Below, one piece after another: positions 8,515 through 17,300 of a stretch of DNA of 64,000 nucleotides. The stretch comes from Clostridium saccharobutylicum DSM 13864 (lineage in GTDB: Bacteria; Bacillota; Clostridia; Clostridiales; Clostridiaceae). A program made the translations under genes and the position numbers. Numbering within the stretch: the stretch's first letter is position 1; each line of letters begins with the position of its first letter. The notes beneath the pieces are model-generated. The model was not told where the DNA came from. It saw only the letters and a program-made list of their open reading frames with translations, and made no database searches. The stretch spans positions 1,452,501-1,516,500 of the forward strand of contig NC_022571.1 in assembly GCF_000473995.1 (NCBI RefSeq). The letters are read 5' to 3'.

Positions 8515-9462
8515 ATGGCTTTACTAGTAATACTAGGAGTACTATTAATATTGATATTAATAGTAGTGTTATCGTCAATTAAAATTGTAAATACAGGATA
8601 TTTATATGTAGTAGAAAGGTTTGGGCAATTTGATAGGATTTTGGAGCCAGGATGGCATTTTATATTACCATTTGTAGATTTTGTGAGAAGAAGAGTATCA
8701 ACAAAACAACAAATACTAGATGTGCCACCACAATCAGTTATAACTAAAGATAATGTTAAAATTTCTGTTGATAATGTTATTTTTTATAAATTGTTAAATC
8801 CAAGAGATGCTGTTTATAATATAGAGGATTTTAAATCGGGAATAGTATACTCTTCAACAACAAATATGAGAAATATAATTGGAAACATGACATTGGATGA
8901 AGTATTGTCAGGAAGAGACAAAATAAATTTAGATCTTTTAAGTATTATAGATGAAGTTACTGATGCTTATGGTATAAAAATACTTTCTGTAGAGATTAAA
9001 AATATAATACCACCGGCTGAAATTCAACAAGCTATGGAAAAACAAATGAGGGCTGAAAGAGATAAGAGAGCTATGATTCTTCAGGCGGAAGGATTGAGGC
9101 AATCGCAAATTGAAAAAGCAGAGGGTGAAAAACAGTCTCAAATCTTAAAAGCAGAAGCAGAAAAGCAGGCAAATATAAGAAGAGCTGAAGGATTAAAGGA
9201 ATCTCAATTATTAGAAGCAGAAGGTAAAGCTAAAGCAATAGAACAAATTGCTATTGCAGAAGCTGAAGCTATTAGGAAAGTAAATACCGCCATTATAGAA
9301 TCTGGTACTGATGAGCGAGTTATTGCATTAAAACAAATTGAAGCGCTTAAGGAAATGGCGAACAGTCCTGCTAATAAGCTTATATTACCAAATGAGACAT
9401 TGTCATCACTAGGAAATATAGCTGCAATAGCGGATACATTAAAAGGCGTTATAAACAAATAA
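8515..9462 (+). CDS. SPFH/band-7 domain protein (QmcA/stomatin-like)
   Basis: A 315-residue protein: one N-terminal membrane helix (about 2-22), the SPFH domain (about 25-190, with GYLYVVERFGQFDRILEPGWH and QILDVPPQSVITKDNV), then a long Ala/Glu/Lys/Gln-rich helix (about 190-260) made of near-repeats such as AEGEKQSQ and AEGLKESQ, and a hydrophobic end. This architecture forms oligomeric membrane rings thought to organise microdomains or regulate proteases. Start is ATG 8515 behind GGGGGAG; a TTG two codons earlier overlaps that site. It forms a two-gene operon with nfeD and is followed by a terminator. Confidence 0.9.
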   Translation: MALLVILGVLLILILIVVLSSIKIVNTGYLYVVERFGQFDRILEPGWHFILPFVDFVRRRVSTKQQILDVPPQSVITKDNVKISVDNVIFYKLLNPRDAVYNIEDFKSGIVYSSTTNMRNIIGNMTLDEVLSGRDKINLDLLSIIDEVTDAYGIKILSVEIKNIIPPAEIQQAMEKQMRAERDKRAMILQAEGLRQSQIEKAEGEKQSQILKAEAEKQANIRRAEGLKESQLLEAEGKAKAIEQIAIAEAEAIRKVNTAIIESGTDERVIALKQIEALKEMANSPANKLILPNETLSSLGNIAAIADTLKGVINK

Positions 9463-9482
9463 ATATAAGAAAAATAATTAAG

Positions 9483-9520
9483 CAACAAATAGATAAATAT
9501 AGCTATTTGTTGTTTTTGTT
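9483..9520 (+). terminator. Terminator of the nfeD-SPFH operon
   Basis: CAACAAATAG pairs with CTATTTGTTG, followed by TTTTTG, 20 bases after the SPFH stop. Confidence 0.85.
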
Positions 9521-9571
9521 CATATTTAGAAATAAAAAATAACTTTAATGAAAGATTTAATTAAGGAGCAT

Positions 9572-9679
9572 GAAAATAAATAACAAGTCAAATTTGCTGT
9601 GAATCGCTTACTCAGTGAGCAAATTCAAGTCGAGATTTCTATGATAAAAAATAGACAGGTAAATGGATTTGTTATTTTC
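9572..9679. repeat. Element E3: short palindromic element with second module only
   Basis: Ends are GAAAATAAATAACAAGTC on the left and GGATTTGTTATTTTC on the right, inverted to each other. The interior 9601-9620 is GAATCGCTTACTCAGTGAGC. Its reverse complement recurs at 38968-38987 in element E7 with one mismatch, and flanking CGACTTG is also shared. The first-module loop is absent, so this is a shortened member. With the terminator before it, it fills the 331-base gap after the SPFH gene. Confidence 0.7.
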
Positions 9680-9793
9680 TGAATGTTACTAAGAGAATTT
9701 GTGATAAAACTTGCTTTGTTTAGCTGTGTTGAAATAGTGAAAAAAAAGTATTAATATATACTTATCAGTATAAAAAACAGCTGAGGTGAAAAA

Positions 9794-10303
9794 ATGAAGA
9801 AAAAAAACATAGTTAGTATATTAATGTGCATGGTATTATCTTTTTCTTTATTTGGATGTAGTTTTAAAGATGATTATATAATTCAAACAAAAGAAAATAC
9901 TGATGAAAAACCATCAGGTGATAAAGTCAACGAAGTATTTAATTCAGAAAAAATGAAAGATCTAATGGATAAGTTGAAATCTACGCCTAAAAAGATTTCG
10001 GACAAGGCAGATGAAGTTGACAGTGATACTACAAGAATGATGAATGAATTAAATGATAAGGCTGATGAATTAACTGATGCAATAAATGATGCTGATGTTG
10101 ATGGGAAAAGTGAGGATATAAAAGCTAAATTTGATGACATATCGGATGAACTTGATAAAGTAAATGAAAAAGTTAATGATGCAAAGGAAAAATCAGATAG
10201 TTTTGAAAATCCTGTTGATGAAACTAAAATTACTGATACAGTAGATGAATTTACATCTCATATGAATAACTTAGAAAATGCATTAAATAGAGTAGGAAAA
10301 TAA
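9794..10303 (+). CDS. Secreted helical lipoprotein of unknown function
   Basis: A 169-residue protein with a lipoprotein signal: basic KKKN start, hydrophobic stretch, lipobox LFGC with Cys22. The mature part is acidic, rich in Asp, Lys, Glu and Ser, and predicted helical with coiled-coil character (repeated DKADE, DKVNEK and DDISDELDK-like segments). No enzymatic motif is present. GAGGTG lies ahead of the ATG. It should be anchored to the outer face of the membrane. It stands alone, with E3 before it and a strong terminator after it. I do not recognise the family. Confidence 0.7.
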   Translation: MKKKNIVSILMCMVLSFSLFGCSFKDDYIIQTKENTDEKPSGDKVNEVFNSEKMKDLMDKLKSTPKKISDKADEVDSDTTRMMNELNDKADELTDAINDADVDGKSEDIKAKFDDISDELDKVNEKVNDAKEKSDSFENPVDETKITDTVDEFTSHMNNLENALNRVGK

Positions 10304-10363
10304 CATAATAAAGATTAAATTCAGAATTAATATGTATTTGTTAGACTTTTTTTAGACGAGGAT

Positions 10364-10411
10364 GAGAAAAAACAATATATAATTTATAGATTATATATTG
10401 TTTTTTCTCAA
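10364..10411. terminator. Terminator after the lipoprotein gene
   Basis: GAGAAAAAACAATATATAAT pairs perfectly with its inverted copy across the loop TTATAG; A and T runs in both arms allow action in either direction. Confidence 0.85.
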
Positions 10412-10521
10412 TTTAATTTAGTAGGTGAAATACATGAAAGAAAACAGAAAAAATGCTTGATTCTTTTACTTTAGTATGATAAAGTAGTGAATAGAAAAAG
10501 CGATGCAAAGGGGAAATAATT

Positions 10522-11364
10522 ATGAAGATAAATAAATTACTTAAAAAGTTAGCTATTGTTGGAGTTGTAGTTACTTTAGGAACAAGTTTAGTAGCATGTG
10601 GTGGAAATTCAGCTGCAAATAAATCGGGTAATTCTAAAGCAGAAGCAAGTACATTAGATAAAGATGAATTGGTAATAGGTTTAGATGATACATTTGTACC
10701 AATGGGATTTAAAGATGATAGTGGAGAATTAGTTGGATTTGATGTTGACCTTGCAAAAGCAGTTGGTGAGAAGCTTAATAAAAAAATTAAATTTCAAGCT
10801 ATTGACTGGAGTATGAAGGAAAGTGAACTTAAGAATGGAAATATAGATTTAATATGGAACGGATATTCAATTAATGATGAAAGAAAAGAAAAAGTTGATT
10901 TTTCAAAGCCATATTTGAATAATACACAAGTAATAGTAACTTTAGCTGATTCTTCTATAAATACTAAAGAAGATTTAGCAGGGAAAAAAGTTGGAGCACA
11001 AGATCAATCTACTGCAGTAGATGCTGTTGAAAATGATAAAGATAACATAATGTCAAAATTTAATGGTGGAAATCTTGTTACATTTGCAGATAATAATGAT
11101 GCTTTAATGGATCTAGAAGCAAAAAGATTAGATGCCATTGTTGTAGATGAAATCTTAGCTAGATATTATATAAAAGCAAGAGGCGAAGAAAAGTATAAAA
11201 TATTGAAAGATAACTTTGGTCAAGAGCAATATGGTGTGGGAATAAGAAAAGGCGATACTAAGTTTGTAGATGCATTTAATAATGCTTTAGATCAAGTTAT
11301 TGCAGATGGTAAAGCAGCAGAAATATCAAAAAAATGGTTTGGACAAGATATTGTTATTAAATAA
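10522..11364 (+). CDS. Polar amino acid ABC transporter substrate-binding lipoprotein
   Basis: A 280-residue family 3 solute-binding protein. The signal peptide ends in lipobox LVACGG with Cys26. The mature part shows ELVIGLDDTFVPMGFKDDSGELVGFDVDLAKAVGEK near its start and DLIWNGYSINDERKEKVDFSKPY, diagnostic of the His/Gln/cystine-type binders. It captures the ligand outside and delivers it to the permease encoded next. The exact amino acid is not determinable by eye; this subgroup often binds cystine or another polar amino acid. AAGGGGAAA precedes the ATG. Confidence 0.92.
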   Translation: MKINKLLKKLAIVGVVVTLGTSLVACGGNSAANKSGNSKAEASTLDKDELVIGLDDTFVPMGFKDDSGELVGFDVDLAKAVGEKLNKKIKFQAIDWSMKESELKNGNIDLIWNGYSINDERKEKVDFSKPYLNNTQVIVTLADSSINTKEDLAGKKVGAQDQSTAVDAVENDKDNIMSKFNGGNLVTFADNNDALMDLEAKRLDAIVVDEILARYYIKARGEEKYKILKDNFGQEQYGVGIRKGDTKFVDAFNNALDQVIADGKAAEISKKWFGQDIVIK

Positions 11365-11418
11365 TATCTTAGGATAATAGATGTGGTTTTTTTGGAACAA
11401 TAAAGAGGAGGAATAACT

Positions 11419-12060
11419 TTGAGTTATATTTTAGAATTAATGCCTCAAGTATTAGAGGGGCTTAAGGTAACATTAGAAATTTTTGCATTAACATTAACAC
11501 TATCGATTCCACTTGGAATACTTGTAGCGGTAATGAGAGTTTCGAAATCTCTAATGCTAAGTAAAATAAGTGGGGTATATGTACTTATAATGAGAGGAAC
11601 TCCGTTATTGTTACAAATCATTGTTATATTTTTTGGATTGCCTATAGTTGGAATTACCTTTGATAGATTTCCAGCAGCAATTTTAGCTTTTACTTTAAAT
11701 TATGGAGCGTATTTTGGCGAAATATTTAGAGCAGGAATAATGTCTATTGATAATGGTCAAATAGAAGGAGCGCAGGTTTTAGGATTAACTACTAAAGATA
11801 CATTTTTTAGAATAATACTTCCACAGGCATTTAAAAGAGTACTTCCACCTGTTGCAAATGAAATAACTACTTTAGTAAAAGATACATCTTTGGTTTATGT
11901 ATTGGGATTAGATGAATTACTTAAGCTTGGAAAAATTGCAGCAAATAGAGATGTTTCATTGATGCCACTTGTAATAGTTGGTGCGGTATATTTAATAGTA
12001 ATAGCAGTTTTAAGTCAGATATTAAAAAGAGTGGAACAGAAGTATAATTACTATGAATAA
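11419..12060 (+). CDS. Polar amino acid ABC transporter permease
   Basis: A 213-residue His/Glu/Gln/Arg-type permease with about five membrane helices. The cytosolic coupling loop GAQVLGLTTKDTFFRIILPQAFKRVLPP is conserved, and RGTPLLLQIIVIFFGLP is a family signature. The start is TTG, supported by AGGAGGAATAAC directly upstream and by the family-typical N-terminus (LELMPQVLEGLKVTLEI). It lies between the binding protein and the ATPase, as in most amino acid importers. Confidence 0.93.
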   Translation: MSYILELMPQVLEGLKVTLEIFALTLTLSIPLGILVAVMRVSKSLMLSKISGVYVLIMRGTPLLLQIIVIFFGLPIVGITFDRFPAAILAFTLNYGAYFGEIFRAGIMSIDNGQIEGAQVLGLTTKDTFFRIILPQAFKRVLPPVANEITTLVKDTSLVYVLGLDELLKLGKIAANRDVSLMPLVIVGAVYLIVIAVLSQILKRVEQKYNYYE

Positions 12061-12075
12061 ATTGGAGGAACATAA

Positions 12076-12756
12076 ATGCTTAAGGTTAGAGGAATAAAAA
12101 AGAAATTTAAAAATATAGAAGTTTTAAAAGGTGTAGACCTTGAAGTAAGAACTGGAGAAATTTTAGTTGTTGTTGGGCAATCTGGTGGAGGAAAAACTAC
12201 ATTACTTAGGTGTGTAAATGCATTAGAACATTGTGATGAAGGCGATATAGAAATTAACGATAAGTTATTATGCAAAAATGGAAAATATGTGGATAAAAAG
12301 GAGCTTAAAGAAATAAGAAAAGATGTAGGTTTTGTATTTCAAAATTATAATTTATTTCCGCATATGACTGTGCTGGAAAATTTAATAGAAGCACCTCAAA
12401 GAGTATTAGGATGTTCAAAAGAGCAAGCTGTGAAAAAAGCAGAAGAAACTCTTGGTTTTTTAGGATTAGTAGATAAAAAAGGAAATTATCCTTTTGAATT
12501 ATCAGGAGGTCAAAAACAAAGAGTTGCAATTGGAAGAGCACTTGTATTGGAACCAAAGATAATGTGCTTTGATGAGCCGACATCGGCGTTAGATCCAGGA
12601 TTGACGGAAGAAGTAGCTAATTTAATAAAAAGTCTCAGTGAAAAGGGCATGAGTATGATGATTATAACTCACGATATGAACTTTGCAAAAAAGATAGCTG
12701 ATAGAATAGTTTCTATGAATAAAGGACAACTTCAAGAAGGGATAATTTTTGAATAA
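12076..12756 (+). CDS. Polar amino acid ABC transporter ATP-binding protein, GlnQ-like
   Basis: A 226-residue ATPase with Walker A GQSGGGKTT, Q-loop FQNYNLFPHMTVLENL, signature LSGGQKQR, Walker B IMCFDEPTSALDP and switch histidine in IITHDMNFA. The NLFPHMTVLEN segment is typical of the amino acid subfamily. It follows the permease by 15 bases with GGAGGAAC as ribosome site and completes the importer operon. It ends 12 bases before a palindromic element that may act as terminator. Confidence 0.94.
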   Translation: MLKVRGIKKKFKNIEVLKGVDLEVRTGEILVVVGQSGGGKTTLLRCVNALEHCDEGDIEINDKLLCKNGKYVDKKELKEIRKDVGFVFQNYNLFPHMTVLENLIEAPQRVLGCSKEQAVKKAEETLGFLGLVDKKGNYPFELSGGQKQRVAIGRALVLEPKIMCFDEPTSALDPGLTEEVANLIKSLSEKGMSMMIITHDMNFAKKIADRIVSMNKGQLQEGIIFE

Positions 12757-12768
12757 TATTATGAGGGT

Positions 12769-12911
12769 GAAAATAAATAACACGTCCAATTTGCTATGTA
12801 TATTATTCATTAGGTAAGGCGAGGAAGTGCCTTCATAGCGAGTTCATTAAGTCAATTTACTGACATATCATAATTGGAAATAGGCAGACAGATTGATTTG
12901 TTATTTATTTG
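12769..12911. repeat. Element E4: palindromic element, first module, minus orientation
   Basis: Ends are GAAAATAAATAACACGTC and GATTTGTTATTTATTTG, inverted, the same terminal type as E3. Inside are TTCATTAGGTAAGG and the loop TCATAGCGAGTTCATTAAG (12833-12851), whose reverse complement aligns with the conserved loop of E2 and E5-E7. The stem under the loop is poor here, so the copy may be decayed. It begins 12 bases after the ABC ATPase stop codon. Confidence 0.7.
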
Positions 12912-12936
12912 AAGATGTTTTATAGATAAAAACTTT

Positions 12937-13045
12937 AATAGAACAAGCACTTGATTTTATAAAATATAAAAGTTGAATAAATGCTTTAGATACAAAACAA
13001 TAAATTCAGCATTTTAATGTTTAATCAATAAGTGTTTGTTCTATT
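12937..13045. repeat. Inverted repeat of a further type, terminator-like
   Basis: AATAGAACAAGCACTTGATT (12937-12956) pairs with the right arm 13023-13045, which contains AAGTGTTTGTTCTATT; about 17 positions pair. Then GTTATTTTT follows. The roughly 66-base interior is AT-rich. It may be a second terminator of the amino acid ABC operon or another small mobile palindrome. Terminal sequence differs from E1-E7. Confidence 0.5.
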
Positions 13046-13208
13046 GTTATTTTTACAATATATGATAATGAGGTATTGATTGCGTTATAGAAGATTATAA
13101 AATGCTAAATTCGAAAAAAAGTTAAAAAAATTTAAAAATTATATACTTTTTTTAATTAATTTTAAAATGAGAAGGTTTAAAATTATAAAATTTTTATTAT
13201 GATTTGTG

Positions 13209-13237
13209 TTGAATTATAGAATAAAGTGTGGTATTCT
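13209..13237 (+). promoter_or_regulatory. Promoter of the zinc-ribbon gene with about 100-base leader
   Basis: TTGAAT (13209-13214), 17-base spacer, TATTCT (13232-13237) with an extended TGG just before the -10. The leader from about 13245 to 13345 is less AT-rich than its surroundings and contains CCTCTGtttCAGAG, a small hairpin. Confidence 0.5.
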
Positions 13238-13345
13238 TAAAGAGTAAGATAATTCAAGATTTAATCAATACTGTACATTCGCCTCTGTTTCAGAGATTGG
13301 GTCTAGTATCGGGTTATGTCTTTGGAAAAAGGGAGGATTTTTATA

Positions 13346-13513
13346 ATGGAAGATAGAACTTTAGTATGTAAAGATTGTGGAAAGGAATTCATTTTCACAG
13401 TTGGAGAACAAGAATTCTACAAAGAAAAAGGATTTGACAACGATCCAGTTAGATGTCCAGATTGTAGAAGAGCTAGAAAGCAACAAAGAAACAATAGAAA
13501 CTTCGACAGATAG
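13346..13513 (+). CDS. Small zinc-ribbon protein
   Basis: A 55-residue protein with two Cys pairs, CKDCGKEF and CPDCRRA, spaced as a zinc ribbon, plus a basic C-terminal tail (RRARKQQRNNRN). It matches the small probable zinc-ribbon (zf-trcl) family common in Clostridia. The start is ATG 13346 with GGGAGG upstream; an ATG ten codons earlier would place the ribosome site inside the gene. Function unknown; binding to nucleic acid or ribosome is only inferred from charge and fold. Confidence 0.85.
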   Translation: MEDRTLVCKDCGKEFIFTVGEQEFYKEKGFDNDPVRCPDCRRARKQQRNNRNFDR

Positions 13514-13521
13514 TAGACTAT

Positions 13522-13550
13522 AGGGCCATAAGATATTCTTATGGCCCTTT
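13522..13550 (+). terminator. Terminator of the zinc-ribbon gene
   Basis: AGGGCCATAAGA pairs with TCTTATGGCCCT across a three-base loop, followed by TTCTTTTT, nine bases past the stop. Confidence 0.92.
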
Positions 13551-13715
13551 CTTTTTATATAAATTTAATTGGAGTGAGCTTAATTATGTATAAATAATTA
13601 AGTTTGATTTTTCTGTTTTGATTCTGCTATTAGATATGGTGTCTTCTGTGATTGTTGTTTTTTACAACGGCACTTAGTGAACTAAAATATTTATAGAGTT
13701 AATTATGATTAAAAG

Positions 13716-13761
13716 ATTACTATAAGAGTTAAACTTTATACTTTTATAGTAATTTTTTTTT
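13716..13761 (+). terminator. Orphan terminator-like hairpin
   Basis: ATTACTATAAgAG (13716-13728) pairs with CTTTTATAGTAAT (13741-13753), followed by a run of eight or more T. The nearest gene upstream already has its own terminator, so this one could end an unannotated small RNA or be a decayed remnant. Confidence 0.55.
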
Positions 13762-13824
13762 GTAGTAATTGTTAAGTTATTGGTAATACTAGTTCTATGA
13801 TTAGTATTGGATTGTTATATTTTG

Positions 13825-13989
13825 TTAAGGCACAATCAAAAAAATAATAGACCAGTATACGTGTATATTTCGCGTCATACTGCGTCGGCAAATTCTGCTA
13901 ATAGACCCGCTATGAGCAGAATTCGCCTCCTTGTGTGACGCGAAATATTCTACGAATCTTTGGTCTATTATTTTTTTTCGTGTGCCTAA
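13825..13989 (+). repeat. Element E5: palindromic element, second terminal type, first module
   Basis: Ends TTAAGGCACA and TGTGCCTAA are inverted; next inward AAAAAAATAATAGACC pairs with GGTCTATTATTTTTTT. The middle arm TTTCGCGTCA pairs with TGACGCGAAA. The apical stem AATTCTGCT (13891-13899) pairs with AGCAGAATT (13915-13923) around loop AATAGACCCGCTATG, followed by CCTCCTTGTGTGACGCG. It is a near-complete palindrome of 165 bp. A minus-strand frame across it is the palindrome itself, not a gene. Confidence 0.8.
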
Positions 13990-14238
13990 GCTGCAAAAAT
14001 TACTATTATATTGAGACAATGTTTTTATTACATTGCAGAAACATATATATCATAAATAAATTTAATCTTGTTAATTTATATAAAAAAATACTTGTGGTTT
14101 TTAAGTTCTAGAAAAATCATAAGTCGGTTATTGTTGGCGATAATTAAAAGAAAAATTAAATATACGAATTATGTTATTAAAAAAACGAGATTAAGTTCGG
14201 TAAAATAAAGAAATAAAGAAAAAACAATATGAATTTAG

Positions 14239-14265
14239 TTGACAATGTACGTGTTAGATGATAAT
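14239..14265 (+). promoter_or_regulatory. Possible purL operon promoter
   Basis: TTGACA (14239-14244) and GATAAT (14260-14265); the 15-base spacer is shorter than ideal. About 100 bases upstream of the purL start. Downstream, CGAATA-AA-TATTCG (14301-14314) is a small palindrome that could be an operator. Confidence 0.35.
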
Positions 14266-14370
14266 CTTAGAATATAGATACGAAAGTTAATGAAGTGTAA
14301 CGAATAAATATTCGCTATTACAATGATGTAATGATTAAGCTAAATCTCATGATATTTTGGAGGAATTAAG

Positions 14371-17300
14371 ATGTTAGATATTAGAAGCGTATTCGTTGAA
14401 AAGAAAAAAGGATTTAATGTTGAGGCTCAAAGTTTATTAAATGATTTTAAAGAAAACTTAGGAGTGATCGGCTTAGAAGATATAAGAATTGTTAATAAGT
14501 ATATTATTTCAGATATATCCGAAGAGTATTACAAGAAAGCATTACATACAATTTTTTCTGAAGCAACAGTAGATATAGTTTACGAATCAAAATTACCAAC
14601 TAATGAAGGAGAAGTAGCTTTTGGTGTAGAATATTTACCAGGTCAATACGATCAAAGAGCAGATTCAGCGTCTGAGTGTTTAGCTCTTTTAACAGCAAAA
14701 GATAAAGTTGAAATAAAAACAGCTAAAATAGTAGTATTAAAAGGAAACATTTCACAAAGTGATATTGAAAAAATTAAGAGTTATTACATAAATCCAGTTG
14801 ATTCAAGAGAAGTAGATATAGATAGCAAAGATTTATCATCAATATCAAACATGCCTAAAGATGTTCTAATCTTAGAGGGATTCACAAAAAAAGCATTGGA
14901 AGAATTAAAAGATTTTCACAGTGAACAAGGATTAGCGATGAGTATTGATGATCTTGTCATGATACAAGATTATTTTAAGAAAGAAGAAAGAGATCCAAGT
15001 ATAACTGAAATTAAAGTAATAGATACATATTGGTCAGATCATTGTAGACACACAACTTTTTCAACTATATTAGAAGATGTACAAATTGAAAATAGTGTAT
15101 TTACAGAACCGATAAAGAAAAGTTATGAAGCATACATAAAATCAAGAGAATATGTTTATGAAGATAAAGAAAAGAATAAAACTTTAATGGATATGGCTGT
15201 AATAGCTATGAAGGAACTTAGAAAAAGAGGAAAACTTGAAGATTTAGATATCTCAGAAGAAATAAACGCTTGTTCTATTAATGTAAAAGTTGAAACCAAT
15301 AATGGTATTGAAGATTACTTAGTAATGTTTAAAAATGAAACTCATAATCATCCAACTGAAATTGAACCTTTTGGTGGAGCAGCAACTTGTCTTGGAGGAG
15401 CTATAAGAGATCCATTATCAGGAAGAACTTATGTATACCAAGCGATGAGAGTTACAGGGGCAGCAGATCCAACAGTACCAGTTAAAGATACCTTAAAAGG
15501 AAAGCTCCCTCAAAGAAAAATAACATTAGGAGCAGCTCATGGTTATAGCTCATATGGTAACCAAATTGGTCTTGCAACAGGAGAAGTAAGAGAAGTATAT
15601 CATCCAAATTATGCAGCTAAGAGAATGGAAGTAGGAGCAGTTATTGCAGCAGCACCAAAGGAAAATGTAGTAAGAGAAGAACCTGTATTAGGCGATGTAA
15701 TTATCTTACTTGGTGGAAGAACAGGAAGAGATGGTGTTGGTGGAGCAACAGGTTCATCTAAAGAACACACTGTAGATTCAATAAATGAATGTGGAGCAGA
15801 AGTTCAAAAAGGTAATGCACCTACTGAAAGAAAACTTCAAAGATTATTCAGAAATTCAAAAGTAGCTAAAATGATTAAGAGATGTAATGATTTTGGTGCA
15901 GGTGGGGTTTCAGTTGCAATTGGAGAACTTTGCAGAGGTTTAGATATAGATTTAGATAAAGTGCCAAAGAAATATGAAGGTTTAGATGGAACAGAACTTG
16001 CAGTTTCAGAATCGCAAGAAAGAATGGCCGTGGTTGTAACTAAGGAAAATGCAGATGAATTTATAAGACTTTCAAATGAAGAAAACTTAGAGGCTAATTT
16101 AGTTGCACATGTTACAGATACTGATAGATTAAGATTATTCTGGAGAGGAAAGAACATCGTTGATTTAAAGAGAACTTTCTTAGATACAAATGGGGCTACT
16201 CAAAAAACTAAGGTAGTTGTTGAATCACCAAAAGCTTATCCATATACAGTAGCAGAGATAAATGTTAAGGAAGAATGGATTAATACATTAAAGAATTTAA
16301 ATGTTTCTTCACAACAAGGATTATCTGAAAGATTTGATGCAACAATTGGCGGTGGAACAGTGCTTATGCCATTTGGAGGTAAATATGCAAAGACACCAGC
16401 AGAAGGCATGGCAGCCAAAATACCTGTACTTGGCGGAGAAAGTAAGGATGCTACAATAATGACATTTGGATTCAATCCAAATCTTGGTATGTGGAGTCCA
16501 TATCACATGGCATATTATTCAGTAGTTGAATCTGTAACTAAGCTTACAGCTATGGGAGGAGATTACAGAAAAGCAAGATTAACTTTCCAAGAATATTTTG
16601 AAAAGTTAGGCGTTGATCCTAAGAGATGGGGAAAACCATTTGCAGCATTACTTGGAGCTTATGAAGTTCAAATGGAACTTGGAATTCCAGCAATAGGTGG
16701 TAAGGATTCTATGTCAGGAAGTTTTGGGGATTTAGATGTACCTCCAACACTAGTATCTTTTGCAGTAGGAGTTGAAAAGGCTGGTAAGATAATATCACCA
16801 GAATTTAAGAAAAATGATTCTACTTTAGTCTTATTGCAAACTGAAAAATTAGAAAATGGAACAATTGATATTGATAAGTTTAAGAACAATTTAGAAACTT
16901 TATATAGATTAATCCAAGAAGAGAAGGTAATATCAGCATCATCAATTAAGTTTGGTGGAGTTGCAGAAGCAATTACTAAGATGACACTTGGAAACAGAAT
17001 CGGAGCAGAAATTGAAAATGTAACAAAAGAAGATTTATTCGGATTAAATTATGGAAGCTTAGTAGTAGAAGTTAAGAATGCGGTAAATGTAGAAGAAACA
17101 TTTAAGGACTGTTTATACAAAGTAATAGGTAAAACAACAGCTTCTGCTCAAATAACATCAAAGCAATTTGATTTGAATTTAAATATTGAAGAATTAGAAA
17201 ATGTCTATGAAGAAAAATTAAACAAAGTATTTGGAATAAAAACACCTGATACAGGTAAAAAAATAGAAACACCTTTAACAGAAGTGAAGATTTGGAAGTT

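Larger units (their letters stand above)
13551..14370. other. Long intergenic region before purL
   Basis: No gene seen. From left to right it holds a perfect 9-bp hairpin CTTAATTAT/ATAATTAAG (13579-13602), a terminator-like hairpin at 13716-13761 with no gene before it, element E5 (13825-13989), a possible promoter (14239-14265) and a small palindrome (14301-14314). No guanine riboswitch is recognisable ahead of purL. Confidence 0.6.

Noticed and set aside
13825-14019. 64-codon minus-strand frame before purL.
   Set aside because: It lies mostly on palindromic element E5, lacks a ribosome site and has no protein-like composition.
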